A stretch of DNA of 64,000 bases from Rhodoferax sp. U11-2br (GTDB lineage: Bacteria; Pseudomonadota; Gammaproteobacteria; Burkholderiales; Burkholderiaceae_C): positions 18,792-82,791 of the forward strand of contig NZ_JAHFZF010000020.1 of NCBI RefSeq assembly GCF_018619435.1, written 5' to 3'. The notes beneath the pieces are model-generated. The model ran no database searches. It saw only the letters and a list, made by a program, of their open reading frames with translations, and had not been told where the DNA came from. This document shows, piece after piece, positions 54,701 through 63,331 of this stretch. The number at the start of each line of letters is the position of its first letter. Position 1 is the first letter of the stretch. Both the position numbers and the translations under genes were made by a program.

Positions 54701-55426
54701 GCACTCGATCACTCGGTGTATTCCCCGGCGTCCAAACACCAGAACCGCCTGTTTGTGCGCCGCCCGCGCCGGGGTTACGCGGGGGCACGCCGACGCATCC
54801 TGGTGGTGGACAACGAGGAGGCCGACCGCGAGGTGCTGGTCAAGCTGCTGCAGCCGCTCGGGTTTGAGGTGCGCACGGCTGCCAGTGGCCATGACTGCCT
54901 GGACCTGCTGGCCGCTGGCTACTTGCCCGAGGTGATCCTGATGGACTTGGCCATGCCAGGTATCGACGGTTGGGAAACCATCCGTCGTTTACGTGTGTTA
55001 TTGGCTGATAGCCCTTATCCTTCGCCATTTGTTGCTATTGTTTCAGCCAACGCGTTTGACCGCGGGCTGGACAACGACCTGGGCGTGCCGAGTGAGGATT
55101 TCATCCTCAAACCGGTGCGCCACATCGACTTGCTGGACTGGCTGGAGCGCCGCCTGAAGCTGAGCTGGCTGGAAAACCCGGTGCCGGTGGCCGAGGACAC
55201 GGCCGCACCGGTGGCTGAGCTGGTGTGCCCGCCCAAGCCGCAAATGGACGCGTTGCGTGAGCTGGTGGTGCTGGGGTATTACCGTGGCATCCTGAACCAG
55301 CTCGACACCATCGAACTGAACCACCCGCACTGCGCCCACTTTGTAGCGGGCATGCGGGAGCTGGCCAAGCAGTTCCAGTTTGAGGCCATGTTGGGCCAAC
55401 TGAGCAGTTATGCCAACGAAAACTAA
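51794..55426 (+). CDS. NCS1-type permease-histidine kinase-receiver fusion
   Basis: About 1210 residues from the ATG at 51794; ATGs at 51806 and 51824 or a GTG at 51905 are possible starts. Residues about 60-540 look like an NCS1 nucleobase/cytosine permease with some 12 helices (DLLTRGAGFGYIGSTLTSLIYASFT). A Cys-rich stretch follows (CVICERE...CP...CSLCC...CGDLC, about 550-590), perhaps a zinc site. Then come helices near 640 and 675, HisKA with SHELRTPLNS, HATPase with NLVGNAIKFT and GAGLGLTIARM, and a receiver (LMDLAMPG). It diverges from ureA and overlaps a LuxR regulator. I infer a transporter-like sensor of a nitrogen compound. Confidence 0.88.
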   Translation: MRGIMQKLCRMQGWYGRWHENCTFWPVTNDVFPPSVAVPHSEPKAPQRITLVRRDYNGWVARETLEDYALRFTPQRFRKWSEWQVAQTALGGAAAFLILEAVGATLLVQYGFVNAFWAILATGLIIFLAGLPISYYAARYGVDMDLLTRGAGFGYIGSTLTSLIYASFTFIFFALEAAVMAYALELALGIPPRWGYLVCALAVIPLVTHGVSTISRLQVWTQPLWLVMLVVPFVYVLLRDPNAFAGVTHYIGDKGSSDSFSLPLFGAALTVGVALMTQMGEQADYLRFMPAKTQANGRRWWLGVLAGGPGWVVLGVLKMLGGALLAYLAIQNAVPTERAVDPNQMYLAAYEYVFPHYGWAVAATALFVVLSQLKINVTNAYAGSLAWSNFFSRLTHSHPGRVVWVVFNTLIAFMLMEMNVFAALGEVLGLYSNIAIAWMMVVVADLVINKPLGLSPPGIEFKRAHLYDINPVGVGAMVLASGLSITAHLGVLGPLAQAFSALIALGTALLASPLLAWATGGKYYLARPAKLPEATDNADAEVGTYQRLKVSTCVICEREYEAPDMAFCPAYQGPICSLCCTLDARCGDLCKPHASLTSQWQAALRWLLPQPAWAYLDKGLGTFLMLMLVIAPLLASVFGLLYHQETRTLALKLSSPQALQSAMDVLRAGFLKAYMALILIGGLVAWWVVLAHKSRLVAQEESNRQTHLLMREIDLHRQTDEALQRAKQVADEARAAADQANQAKSRYISAISHELRTPLNSILGYAQLMGEDAGIPAHRKQAVSVIKRGGEHLLSLIEGTLDMAHIEAGRLTLLVKPLLFADFVNDIASLFELEAQAKGLTFRCEVDGNLPTVVRADEKRVRQILINLVGNAIKFTTQGQVNLRVSYAREMAVIEVEDSGPGLSESELTRIFEPFTRAQGVGNAAPGAGLGLTIARMLTDLMGGQMTVSSTPGVGSTFKAKLFLPEVSSALDHSVYSPASKHQNRLFVRRPRRGYAGARRRILVVDNEEADREVLVKLLQPLGFEVRTAASGHDCLDLLAAGYLPEVILMDLAMPGIDGWETIRRLRVLLADSPYPSPFVAIVSANAFDRGLDNDLGVPSEDFILKPVRHIDLLDWLERRLKLSWLENPVPVAEDTAAPVAELVCPPKPQMDALRELVVLGYYRGILNQLDTIELNHPHCAHFVAGMRELAKQFQFEAMLGQLSSYANEN
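51845..51860 (+). promoter_or_regulatory. Sigma-54-type promoter match
   Basis: TGGCACGAAAACTGCA has the -24 GG and -12 GC elements exactly 10 bp apart, close to the consensus TGGCAC-N5-TTGCA. It points toward the sensor kinase gene. Transcription would begin near 51872, inside the longest reading frame, so the kinase may start later (GTG at 51905 is in frame) or the match may be chance. Confidence 0.4.
54996..55043. repeat. Dispersed AT-rich element copy inside the hybrid kinase gene
   Basis: The stretch TTATTGGCTGATAGCCCTTA, then TTCGCCATTTGTTGCTATTG, resembles the intergenic copies but stays in frame. It codes for part of the receiver domain between its Asp motif and the Ser/Thr motif (LLADSPYPSPFVAIVSANAF). 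The local AT-rich codon use is unlike the rest of the gene. Confidence 0.45.
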
Positions 55427-56414
55427 TTTGCAAAGTGCCTTGCCGCGCCCGCTGCTGGACCGCACGCTGGACCGTGCCAACAGCGACGTGGTGCTGATCG
55501 TTGACGATGTGCCCGACAACCTGGCGGTGTTGCACGACGCGCTGGACGAATCGGGCTACACCGTGCTGGTGGCGATCAACGGCGAGGCCGCCTTACAACG
55601 CGCCGCCCAGGTCTTGCCCGACATCATCCTGCTCGACGCGATGATGCCCGGCATGGACGGTTTTGAGGTGGCGCGCCGCCTCAAGAGCCTGCCCCAGACC
55701 AGCCACATCCCGATTGTGTTCATGACCGGCCTGACCGAGACCGAACACCTGGTGGCCGCGCTCGAATCGGGTGGCGTTGACTATGTCACCAAACCGATCA
55801 AACCCAAGGAGGTGCTCGCGCGCATGGCGGTGCATTTGCAGGGCGCGCGTGAGCGGCGCCAGGCGCGCAGTGCACTCGACGCTTTTGGTTACGCCAGCAT
55901 CACGGTGCGGGTCAGCGACGGCAAACTGATGTGGCAGACCCCGTTGGCGCGGGAGCTGCTGGCGCGTTATTACGGCACCGACGCACCGATCACCCCCGAG
56001 CCGGTGTTGGTCTGGCTGCGCCGTCATGTACAGGCCAAGGAGCCTTTGACCGAGCCGCCACGCCTGAGTGTCGAGCATGGCGCCAACCGCCTGACCTTCC
56101 GGCTGCACCAGCAGATTGGTGACAGTGAGGGCGGTGGCGACTGGCTGATCATCATGCAGGAGCTCAGTGAGCAAAGTGTGATCGAGGCCATCGCACTGAG
56201 CTTCAAACTCACCCCGCGCGAGGCCGAGGTGCTGTACTGGGTGGTCAAGGGCAAGATCAACCGCGACATTGGCGACATCCTTGGCAGCAGCCCGATGACG
56301 GTCAAAAAACACCTGGAGCGGGTGTTTGCCAAACTGGGGGTCGAGACCCGCACCGCCGCCGCCGCCATGGTGATGAGCCGCATCAAACAGCTGCACCCTC
56401 AGTTCGAGGGTTAG
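55410..56414 (+). CDS. LuxR-type response regulator
   Basis: 334 residues. The N-terminal receiver has VLIVDDVPDNLAVL, the phospho-acceptor Asp in DIILLDAMMPGMDG, the Thr of VFMTGLT and the Lys of TKPIKPKEV. A middle region of about 100 residues follows. The C-terminal LuxR helix-turn-helix is LTPREAEVLYWVVKGKINRDIGDILGSSPMTVKKHLERVFAKLGV. It overlaps the permease-kinase gene by 17 bp, so the two form a two-component pair. Likely targets are nearby urease or nitrogen genes, by context only. Confidence 0.93.
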   Translation: MPTKTNLQSALPRPLLDRTLDRANSDVVLIVDDVPDNLAVLHDALDESGYTVLVAINGEAALQRAAQVLPDIILLDAMMPGMDGFEVARRLKSLPQTSHIPIVFMTGLTETEHLVAALESGGVDYVTKPIKPKEVLARMAVHLQGARERRQARSALDAFGYASITVRVSDGKLMWQTPLARELLARYYGTDAPITPEPVLVWLRRHVQAKEPLTEPPRLSVEHGANRLTFRLHQQIGDSEGGGDWLIIMQELSEQSVIEAIALSFKLTPREAEVLYWVVKGKINRDIGDILGSSPMTVKKHLERVFAKLGVETRTAAAAMVMSRIKQLHPQFEG

Positions 56415-56844
56415 CGCAGCGCTTACAAGCCTTTTTGGCTTTTAGCCCTTATTTATAAAGGGTTGGCAGCTCTCTTTTTTGATGTATGAAGCAGTGGTGG
56501 ACCTCACGCCGTGCCAGAGCAGCCCCTGGTCGGGTCGCAGGTGCCGCGCGGACGGACTTGCCCACACCTGCCCTGTTTCAGCCGGGAGACGCTACCATGG
56601 TGTCTGTGATGACCGACTCATCCGGCGCGGGCGTTGGCCCGGACCGTTGACAAGAGGGCGGCCATGGTTCAGACCATGCCTGCCTCGTGTCAATCCAGGC
56701 TTGTCAAACAACAATAAATTGCTTTGTTGGCAGTGGCCAATGCCAACCACCGAGTTGGAAACCCATCGGTTCAGGTGATGGCCATGCCCACATCTTGTCA
56801 AAGAACCCATGGATAAACACAGAAAGAACACAGGAGAACATCCC
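56415..56844. other. Gap before the first diguanylate cyclase
   Basis: 430 bp without a convincing gene. It opens with a dispersed AT-rich element (56418-56480, TTAGCCCTTATTTATAAAGG). A long imperfect hairpin follows at 56647-56693. I looked for a cyclic-di-GMP (GEMM) riboswitch because a GGDEF gene follows, but saw no match to its core. The small ORFs here have no ribosome binding site or protein-like character. Confidence 0.5.
56647..56693. other. Long imperfect hairpin upstream of a diguanylate cyclase
   Basis: The arms 56647-56668 and 56673-56693 share TTGACA, GAGG and CATGGT in complementary order around a TCAG loop. No T-run follows either arm. It could be an mRNA leader structure, a small RNA or a protein-binding site. 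Confidence 0.45.
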
Positions 56845-58398
56845 ATGGGATTGAGACGACGGATATCGGTGTATTTGATCAGTGTCCTGGCGGTGCTGGC
56901 CTTGCTGACGTTGAGCGTTTTGCGTTGGCACGGCCACCAGCGGGCCTTCCAGCTGGAAGTGGCTGAGGCGCATGGGGAGTTGAAACGGCTGATAGGCCTT
57001 TTTCACGCCAGCACATTCAGGCTCAGCGGCACATTGCAGCCCTGGGCTAACTGGACCGGCCTGCATGATTACATGCTGGATCGCCAACCGGCATTTCGCC
57101 AGAAGGAACTGGACCTGAAGGTGCTAACGGCGGCCCAGGTGGATTTTTTGGTGCTGCTGGATATGGACAGCCAGCTGATCGACATGATCGAGGTGCGCGG
57201 TCGCCAGGGTGACACCCCGGCAACCGACACCTTGCGGACGCAGTCTCAGGCGTATCCGGCCTTGGCGAAGTCCTCCGCCAACTCCCGTGGCTGTGGTGTC
57301 ATCAGGGTCGGCCAGCAGGTGGCACAGGTCTGTGTCAGCCCGGTGTTCAAGAATGGGGGTGAGGGCAGCCCGAGTGGTTTTGCGGTGATGGGGCAGTGGG
57401 TCAATGATGCCTTGACCCAGCAGATTTCGCAGCTCTCGGGTGCCCGCTTCAGCGTGGTTGATCTGCCAGGCCCGGCGCTGACTGCACCGTCCCAGTACCT
57501 GGGGGAGCCGGTGTTCAGAAAGGATGCGGTGACCCTGATTGAGCATGAGCGTGTTCTTGAATTGCGCTACCCCATTGCCAACATCTTCGGCCAGCAGATC
57601 GCCGAGATCCGCATGGAATGGCCGCGGTTGCATGAGCAAATGGCCGACGTGAGCTTGCACGCCACACAGGCCGTGGTGGTCGGGCTGATGGTCGTCTGTG
57701 GGGTGGTGCTGGCGTTGTTGCTGGATCTGGTGGTGGTGCGACGGCTCAAGCTGCTGCAGGAGGAACTGGCGGGTATTGTGGATTCCAAGCGCTGGGCCGG
57801 TGCGGTGTCGGTCAGGGGCGAGGACGAATTGGCAGAGCTGGCGCGTTACACCCAGGAAGTGGTAGCTGTGGTGCGCCATCAGGTGCATGAACTCAAGAAC
57901 CTGTCTTTGACGGATACCCTCACCGGGCTGGCCAACCGGCGGGCGTTCAACGAGCGCCTGGACCACATCCTGGCCCAGTATGCCCGGCAACAGTTGTCTG
58001 CCGCCTTGATCCTGATGGATGTGGACCATTTCAAGAAATACAACGATACCTATGGTCATCCGGCGGGTGACGAAGCGCTCAAGGCCATTGCCCGATGCCT
58101 GCGCACTGCCTTGCGCCGTGAGTTGGACATGCCAGCACGCCTGGGGGGTGAGGAGTTTGGGGTGTTGTTGCAAGGTGTGACGGCCGAGCAGGCCTGTGCG
58201 GCGGCTGAACACATTCGCCTTGCTTTGCAAAACATGGCCCTGGCGCATGAGGCCAATCCGCCGCTCAAGGTGATGACCATGAGCCTGGGGGTGACGGTGG
58301 TGACGGACGCCGACACCGCAACGACGCTCTACCACCGTGCCGATGCAGCGCTTTACCAAGCCAAACACGAAGGCCGCAATCGGGTGACTTTGGTCTGA
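56845..58398 (+). CDS. Diguanylate cyclase with CHASE4-like sensor (first of two)
   Basis: 517 residues from the ATG at 56845, preceded by GGAGAAC. A first helix (YLISVLAVLALLTLSVL) starts a periplasmic CHASE4-like domain (about 40-270, PWANWTGLHDYML), then a second helix, HAMP-like linker and GGDEF domain. The active site is RLGGEEFGVLL, and the inhibitory I-site RELD lies 5 residues before it. It should make cyclic di-GMP from GTP and be feedback-inhibited. It is a close paralogue of the next gene with the same length and domain order. Confidence 0.93.
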   Translation: MGLRRRISVYLISVLAVLALLTLSVLRWHGHQRAFQLEVAEAHGELKRLIGLFHASTFRLSGTLQPWANWTGLHDYMLDRQPAFRQKELDLKVLTAAQVDFLVLLDMDSQLIDMIEVRGRQGDTPATDTLRTQSQAYPALAKSSANSRGCGVIRVGQQVAQVCVSPVFKNGGEGSPSGFAVMGQWVNDALTQQISQLSGARFSVVDLPGPALTAPSQYLGEPVFRKDAVTLIEHERVLELRYPIANIFGQQIAEIRMEWPRLHEQMADVSLHATQAVVVGLMVVCGVVLALLLDLVVVRRLKLLQEELAGIVDSKRWAGAVSVRGEDELAELARYTQEVVAVVRHQVHELKNLSLTDTLTGLANRRAFNERLDHILAQYARQQLSAALILMDVDHFKKYNDTYGHPAGDEALKAIARCLRTALRRELDMPARLGGEEFGVLLQGVTAEQACAAAEHIRLALQNMALAHEANPPLKVMTMSLGVTVVTDADTATTLYHRADAALYQAKHEGRNRVTLV

Positions 58399-58461
58399 AC
58401 ACAGCGGCTGAGTTGGCGTGTCGCTTCAAACGGCTGTATGCGAGGTTGACGCGCTTTGTAA

Positions 58462-58512
58462 GGTTTTTGGCCTCTAGCCCTTTTGTGACAAGGGCTGCTA
58501 GCTATATTTTTG
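58462..58512. repeat. Dispersed AT-rich element copy between the cyclases
   Basis: The copy reads GGCCTCTAGCCCTTTTGTG, then ACAAGGGCTGCTAGCTATATT. The inner stem AGCCCTT/AAGGGCT is perfect, so this is one of the best copies. Confidence 0.65.
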
Positions 58513-58554
58513 AGCAGCTGCCTGGAGATGATTCGTTCATTTGTGCAACATGAT

Positions 58555-58566
58555 GGACAATTGTCC
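58555..58566. promoter_or_regulatory. Palindrome before the second cyclase
   Basis: GGACAATTGTCC is a perfect 12-bp palindrome 47 bp before the second cyclase start. An operator role is inferred from symmetry and place only. Confidence 0.3.
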
Positions 58567-58613
58567 GTTTGTGTCCAGATTGACACACAAGACACCAGAC
58601 GGGAGCCATCGAA

Positions 58614-60167
58614 TTGGGGTTGAGAAGAAGGATTTCGCTTTACCTGGTCAGTATCCTGTCGGTGCTGGCTTTGCTGACTCTGATGGTGCTGCGATGGGGC
58701 AGCCACGAGAAAGCGGCGCAGCAGGAAGAAATTGAGGCGCGGGCAGAACTGCACCGCCTGATGAACACCTTGCAGGCACGCACCCTGGAGGTCAACGGCA
58801 CCCTGAAGTCATGGGCCAACTGGACTGCGTTGTATGAGCACCTGCAACGGCGCACGCCCCAATTCCGCCACAACGAGTTGACGGTGGACGCCCTGGCGGT
58901 GGCCGATGTGGACTTCCTGCTGCTGCTGGATCAGGATGGCAAGGTGGTGGACATGAGTGAAGTGCCTGGTGCGCAAGGTGAAACACCGGTGACCGATGAG
59001 ACCAGGCAGCGCGGGTATGCCTACCCTGGTTATACGAGTCTGTCGCCCCAAGGCAGTGGCTGCGGTGCCATCAAGGCCAGAACGCAGGTGGCACTGGTGT
59101 GTTTCAGCCCGGTGCTCAACAGCGAAGGCAAGGGGCGCCCGCGTGGTTTTGTGGTGATCGGACAATGGCTCAACGAGGAGATGATCCAGAAGGTGTCCGA
59201 GGTCACCGGCATTCAGTTCAGCATTGAGGATGTGCCTAACCCGCAACTGGTTGTGAGACCCCCGGTGGTGTTGGACAGTGTGTTCCGGCAAGAGGTGGTG
59301 CAGGTGGTGGTGCATGAACAGGCCATGGAACTGCGTTACCCCATCACCAGCCTGTTTGGCAACGACATTGCCCAGGTGCGTATGCATTGGCCCCGCCGAC
59401 ACGCGCAGTTGGCCAACAGCAGTTATGACACCACCCAGGCGGTGGTGATCGCCCTGATCCTGACCTGCGCATTGCTGCTGGTGCTGCTGCTGGATCGGGT
59501 GGTGGTGCGTCGGTTGAACCGGTTGCGGGAGGAGTTGGCGCTGATTGTGGACTCCAGGCGTTGGACCGGAGAGGTCACTGTCAGTGGCCATGACGAGATG
59601 GCGGCGCTGGCGCGCTACACCCGGGAACTGGTGGCCGTGGTGCGTCATCAGGTTCAGGAACTCAAGAACCTGTCGCAGACCGATGTCCTGACCGGTCTGC
59701 CCAATCGACGCGCCTTCAACGAACGTCTGGAACACATGCTGGCGCAGCATGCCCGGCAGCAGTTGCCCGCAGCACTGATCCTCATGGACGTGGACTACTT
59801 CAAGAAATACAACGACAGTTATGGCCATCCGGCGGGTGACGATGCCCTGCAGAAAGTGGCCCAGTGTTTGCGCACCTGTTTGCGCCGTGAGCTCGACTTG
59901 CCAGCGCGCCTGGGTGGTGAGGAATTTGGTGTGTTGTTGCTCGGGGTGACGGCAGAACAGGCGGGGGCAGTTGCTGAGCAGATCCGTGCCACCTTTCAGG
60001 GCATGGGCATCACACACTGCGGCAACCTTCCCTTGGGGGTGATGACCATGAGCCTGGGTGTGGCCGCAGTCAGTGCGGCGGACACCACCACCACGCTTTA
60101 CCGCCGTGCCGATGCTGCGCTGTACCAGGCCAAGGCGCAGGGGCGCAACCAAGTCCATCAGGCCTGA
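58614..60167 (+). CDS. Diguanylate cyclase with CHASE4-like sensor (second of two)
   Basis: 517 residues from a TTG at 58614, preceded by GGGAG at a good distance. The first codons (LGLRRRISLYLVS as read without initiation) line up with the first paralogue's ATG start, which supports the rare TTG. The domain order is the same: helix, CHASE4-like (SWANWTALYEHLQ), helix, GGDEF with GGEEF active site and RELD I-site. Sensor domains differ more than the cyclase domains, so the two probably respond to different signals after a tandem duplication. Confidence 0.92.
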   Translation: MGLRRRISLYLVSILSVLALLTLMVLRWGSHEKAAQQEEIEARAELHRLMNTLQARTLEVNGTLKSWANWTALYEHLQRRTPQFRHNELTVDALAVADVDFLLLLDQDGKVVDMSEVPGAQGETPVTDETRQRGYAYPGYTSLSPQGSGCGAIKARTQVALVCFSPVLNSEGKGRPRGFVVIGQWLNEEMIQKVSEVTGIQFSIEDVPNPQLVVRPPVVLDSVFRQEVVQVVVHEQAMELRYPITSLFGNDIAQVRMHWPRRHAQLANSSYDTTQAVVIALILTCALLLVLLLDRVVVRRLNRLREELALIVDSRRWTGEVTVSGHDEMAALARYTRELVAVVRHQVQELKNLSQTDVLTGLPNRRAFNERLEHMLAQHARQQLPAALILMDVDYFKKYNDSYGHPAGDDALQKVAQCLRTCLRRELDLPARLGGEEFGVLLLGVTAEQAGAVAEQIRATFQGMGITHCGNLPLGVMTMSLGVAAVSAADTTTTLYRRADAALYQAKAQGRNQVHQA

Positions 60168-60273
60168 GCCCGCGTGGACCAACACCTGGTGGTGGGTGGT
60201 TTTTTTGAGCACTAGAGGGTAATCACAGCTGTACCAGGGCAACACTTTGACGTAGTCTGCGATACAGTCAGCT

Positions 60274-60290
60274 TGTAACCGGGGGTTACA
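60274..60290. promoter_or_regulatory. Dyad upstream of the chemotaxis receptor
   Basis: TGTAACC and GGTTACA form a perfect 7-bp inverted repeat with a GGG spacer, 110 bp before the receptor start. The function is not known. Confidence 0.3.
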
Positions 60291-60400
60291 CACCCGGCGG
60301 CACGACCTTGACAGGGTGCTGTCTGGGGCTGAAGCAAGTTCAGTCATAACAACAAGATACCGCGTTGGTTTTCCGAAGTTTTCGAATCAGGAGCCAGTTC

Positions 60401-62020
60401 ATGCGCACAAATTTGCCTGTTTCCCAGCAGGAATATGCCTTTCCAGCCAACCAGACCCTGGTGTCGGTCACTGACCTCAAAGGGCGCATCGTGTATTGCA
60501 ACAGCGCGTTTGTCGAAGTCAGTGGTTACGCCACCGCCGAGTTGTTGGGGCAGCCCCACAATCTGGTGCGCCACCCGGACATGCCAGAGGAAGCGTTTCG
60601 CGACATGTGGGAAACCATCCAGGCCAAGCAACCCTGGAGTGGTCTGGTCAAGAACCGGCGCAAAAACGGCGATTACTACTGGGTGCGTGCAAACGCGACC
60701 CCGATGATGGATGGTGAGCAGATCACCGGTTACCTGTCGGTGCGGACCTTGCCCTCGCCCGAGTCTGTCAAGACCGCAGAAGAGTTGTACGCCCGCATGC
60801 AGGCACAAGCCAAGGCGGGCAAACAGACCCTGCGGCTGCACCGGGGGCAGGTGGTACGAACAGATGTGGCCGGGCGCTTGTTGCGCTTGATGAACCCCGG
60901 CCTGGTGGCCAGGCTCGCGCTGATGCAAGTGGCCCTGATGGCCTTGCTGGTATTGGCGGCGGCCAGCGGGCTGAGCTGGATGGCACTGCTGCCCCTGGCT
61001 GGCCTGGCTGCGGCAGTGTTGGTGTGGAGCAACTGGCACATGACCATCCGCCCGCTGTCCGATGTGTTGGCCGACGCCAACCAGCTGGCAGCCGGTGATC
61101 TCTCCCACAAGGTGGCTGTGCGGGGCAGCGGTGTGTTTCGTGACTTGCAGCAGGCCTTGATGCAAATGTCGGTCAACCTGCGCACTGTCGTGAGTGATGT
61201 GCGGGATGAAATTGACAGTCTTAGCACCTCGGTCCAGGAAATTGCCGCTGGCAACCACGACCTCTCTGCCCGCACCGAATCACAGGCCGCCAGCCTGGAG
61301 GAGACGGCCGCGTCCATGGAGGAGATCAACAGCACCGCCCAACTGAGCGCTGCCTCGGCCAAACAGGGTGCTGACATCGCGCAGGAGACCAGTGAGGTCA
61401 CCTCACGCAGCAACCAGGCGGTGGCATCGGTCGCCCAGTCCATGGAGGAGATCTCCGAATCTTCCCGGCGCATCACCGACATCATGCAACTGATTGAGGG
61501 GGTGGCCTTCCAGACCAACATCCTGGCCCTCAATGCGGCGGTAGAAGCCGCGCGCGCGGGGGACCAGGGGCGCGGGTTTGCGGTGGTGGCCTCGGAGGTT
61601 CGGGCGCTGGCTCAGCGCACCACAGCGGCTGCCAAAGACATCAAGCAGCTCATCACCCAGTCCACCGCGCGTGTGAGTGTGGGCAGTGAACAGACCCAAC
61701 TGGCCCTCACTCGAATGCTCACCGCCCAGGAGTCGGTGGACAAGGTCAACACGGTGCTCGGTGAAATCACCCGTGCCTCGGCGGCGCAGACCTTGGGTAT
61801 TTCCCAGATCAACGAAGCCATCGTGCAGATGGACACCATCACCCAGCAGAATGCCGCCATGGTCGAGGAGCTGGCCGCCACCGCCAGCTCGCTGTCGCAG
61901 CAGGTGCAGTCTGTGCGCAGTTCCCTGCGTTTATTCCGCTTGCGCGCTGGGGAGGCCACCTTGGAGCAGGCCGATGCGGTGTCGCTGCGACGCCAGGGCA
62001 AACAAATGATGCTCAACTGA
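60401..62020 (+). CDS. Aer-like PAS methyl-accepting chemotaxis protein
   Basis: 539 residues from the ATG at 60401, preceded by AGGAG; a TTG 12 codons upstream is unlikely. An N-terminal PAS domain (about 15-120, [49 protein letters not shown]) matches the FAD-binding PAS of aerotaxis receptors. Two adjacent helices and HAMP follow, then the signalling hairpin with [33 protein letters not shown]. No CheR-binding pentapeptide is at the C-terminus. It lies next to two cyclases, but no chemotaxis kinase is in the window. Confidence 0.93.
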   Translation: MRTNLPVSQQEYAFPANQTLVSVTDLKGRIVYCNSAFVEVSGYATAELLGQPHNLVRHPDMPEEAFRDMWETIQAKQPWSGLVKNRRKNGDYYWVRANATPMMDGEQITGYLSVRTLPSPESVKTAEELYARMQAQAKAGKQTLRLHRGQVVRTDVAGRLLRLMNPGLVARLALMQVALMALLVLAAASGLSWMALLPLAGLAAAVLVWSNWHMTIRPLSDVLADANQLAAGDLSHKVAVRGSGVFRDLQQALMQMSVNLRTVVSDVRDEIDSLSTSVQEIAAGNHDLSARTESQAASLEETAASMEEINSTAQLSAASAKQGADIAQETSEVTSRSNQAVASVAQSMEEISESSRRITDIMQLIEGVAFQTNILALNAAVEAARAGDQGRGFAVVASEVRALAQRTTAAAKDIKQLITQSTARVSVGSEQTQLALTRMLTAQESVDKVNTVLGEITRASAAQTLGISQINEAIVQMDTITQQNAAMVEELAATASSLSQQVQSVRSSLRLFRLRAGEATLEQADAVSLRRQGKQMMLN

Positions 62021-62130
62021 GCGCGCGGCCCTGCGGCAGGGCACCACGCGGTTCTGCTATCGTCTGCCTTCGCCAGGGTGGCGGTCAAACAGGTTCTGAG
62101 CGACGCTGCCGGCAGAAAGGCCATGTTTTT

Positions 62131-63222
62131 GTGACAGTCCCGAACATCCATGCCGCCGCGAACCAGCGTGTGGCCCGACAACAATTTGCCAGTGACAACT
62201 ACGCCGGCGCCTGCCCCCAGGCCATGCACTGGCTCGGTGAAGCCAATGCCAGCGGTCACGAGCCTGCCTATGGTGATGACCGCTGGACCCAGCGCTCCAC
62301 CGACATGCTGCGCCAGCTGTTTGACATCGAATGCGACGTCTACTACGTCTTCAACGGCACCGCTGCCAACTCATTGGCGCTGGCGTCCTTGTGTCAGAGT
62401 TACCACTCGGTCATCTGCAGCCCGGTGGCACACATCGAGACCGATGAGTGTGGCGGGCCCGAGTTTTTCTCCAACGGCTCCAAACTGCTGGTGGGTGAGA
62501 ACCAGTCACCCGCAGCACAGCTGGGCAAACTCACACCAGAGGCCATCCACAGCCTGGTGACCAAACGCAGCGACATCCATTACCCGCGTCCGCAGGTGGT
62601 CTCCATCACCCAGGCCACCGAAATGGGCACGGTCTACAGCCTGGACGAGGTGCGCGCCATTTCCTGGATGGCGCAGAAGCACAACTTGCGGGTGCACATG
62701 GACGGTGCCCGTTTTGCCAACGCGGTGGCCCACCTGGGTTGTTCTCCGGCCGACATCACCTGGCGCGCCGGTGTCGATGTGCTGTGTTTTGGTGGCACCA
62801 AAAACGGCCTGCCGGTGGGGGAGGCGGTGGTGTTTTTTGACCGCAAACTCTCTGAAGACTTTGCCTGGCGCGTCAAACAGGCCGGACAACTCGCCTCCAA
62901 GATGCGCTTCATCTCCGCGCCCTGGGTCGGTCTGCTGGAAAACGATGTGTGGTTACACAACGCCCGCCATGCCAATGCGATGGCGCAGAAACTCTACACC
63001 GGCATGTTGTCGATTGCCGGTGTCAACACCTTGCATCCGCCTGAAGCCAACGGCGTGTTTGCACAGTTGCCGCCAGAGGCAGTGGATGCCCTGCAGGCCA
63101 AAGGCTGGAAGTTCTACCAGTTCATCGCGGGTGGCGGTTGCCGCTTCATGTGTGCCTGGGACACCGCCCCCGAATCGGTGGAGGCCTTGCTGGCCGACAT
63201 GCGCTTGGTGATGGGCGGCTAG
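62131..63222 (+). CDS. Threonine aldolase family PLP enzyme
   Basis: 363 residues from a GTG at 62131 (the ATG just before it hits a stop at once). Fold type I features include ASDNYAGACP at the start, YVFNGTAANSLAL, the segment HMDGARFANAVAHLG and the PLP-binding Lys in FGGTKNG. It probably cleaves L-threonine or beta-hydroxy amino acids to glycine and an aldehyde (low-specificity L-threonine aldolase type). It is convergent with the Lrp gene. The stereochemical preference cannot be told from sequence. Confidence 0.9.
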   Translation: MTVPNIHAAANQRVARQQFASDNYAGACPQAMHWLGEANASGHEPAYGDDRWTQRSTDMLRQLFDIECDVYYVFNGTAANSLALASLCQSYHSVICSPVAHIETDECGGPEFFSNGSKLLVGENQSPAAQLGKLTPEAIHSLVTKRSDIHYPRPQVVSITQATEMGTVYSLDEVRAISWMAQKHNLRVHMDGARFANAVAHLGCSPADITWRAGVDVLCFGGTKNGLPVGEAVVFFDRKLSEDFAWRVKQAGQLASKMRFISAPWVGLLENDVWLHNARHANAMAQKLYTGMLSIAGVNTLHPPEANGVFAQLPPEAVDALQAKGWKFYQFIAGGGCRFMCAWDTAPESVEALLADMRLVMGG

Positions 63223-63331
63223 ACTGCCACGTTGATGTGGCCAGATCGTTGTAGAGTTTTTATGCCACAGGCCCTTGTGCAGCATGCCTGAACAGCTTCA
63301 ATCCATGTAGCAAATCGTCTTGCACAAGTGC

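Noticed and set aside
56490..56640. Possible cyclic-di-GMP riboswitch before the first cyclase
   Set aside because: The gene context was suggestive, but I could not find the conserved GEMM core sequences or their paired arms.
57124..60347. Long minus-strand ORFs antisense to both diguanylate cyclases
   Set aside because: The two frames resemble each other only because the cyclase genes are paralogues. They are His/Gln/Arg-rich with no recognisable fold and no ribosome binding sites.
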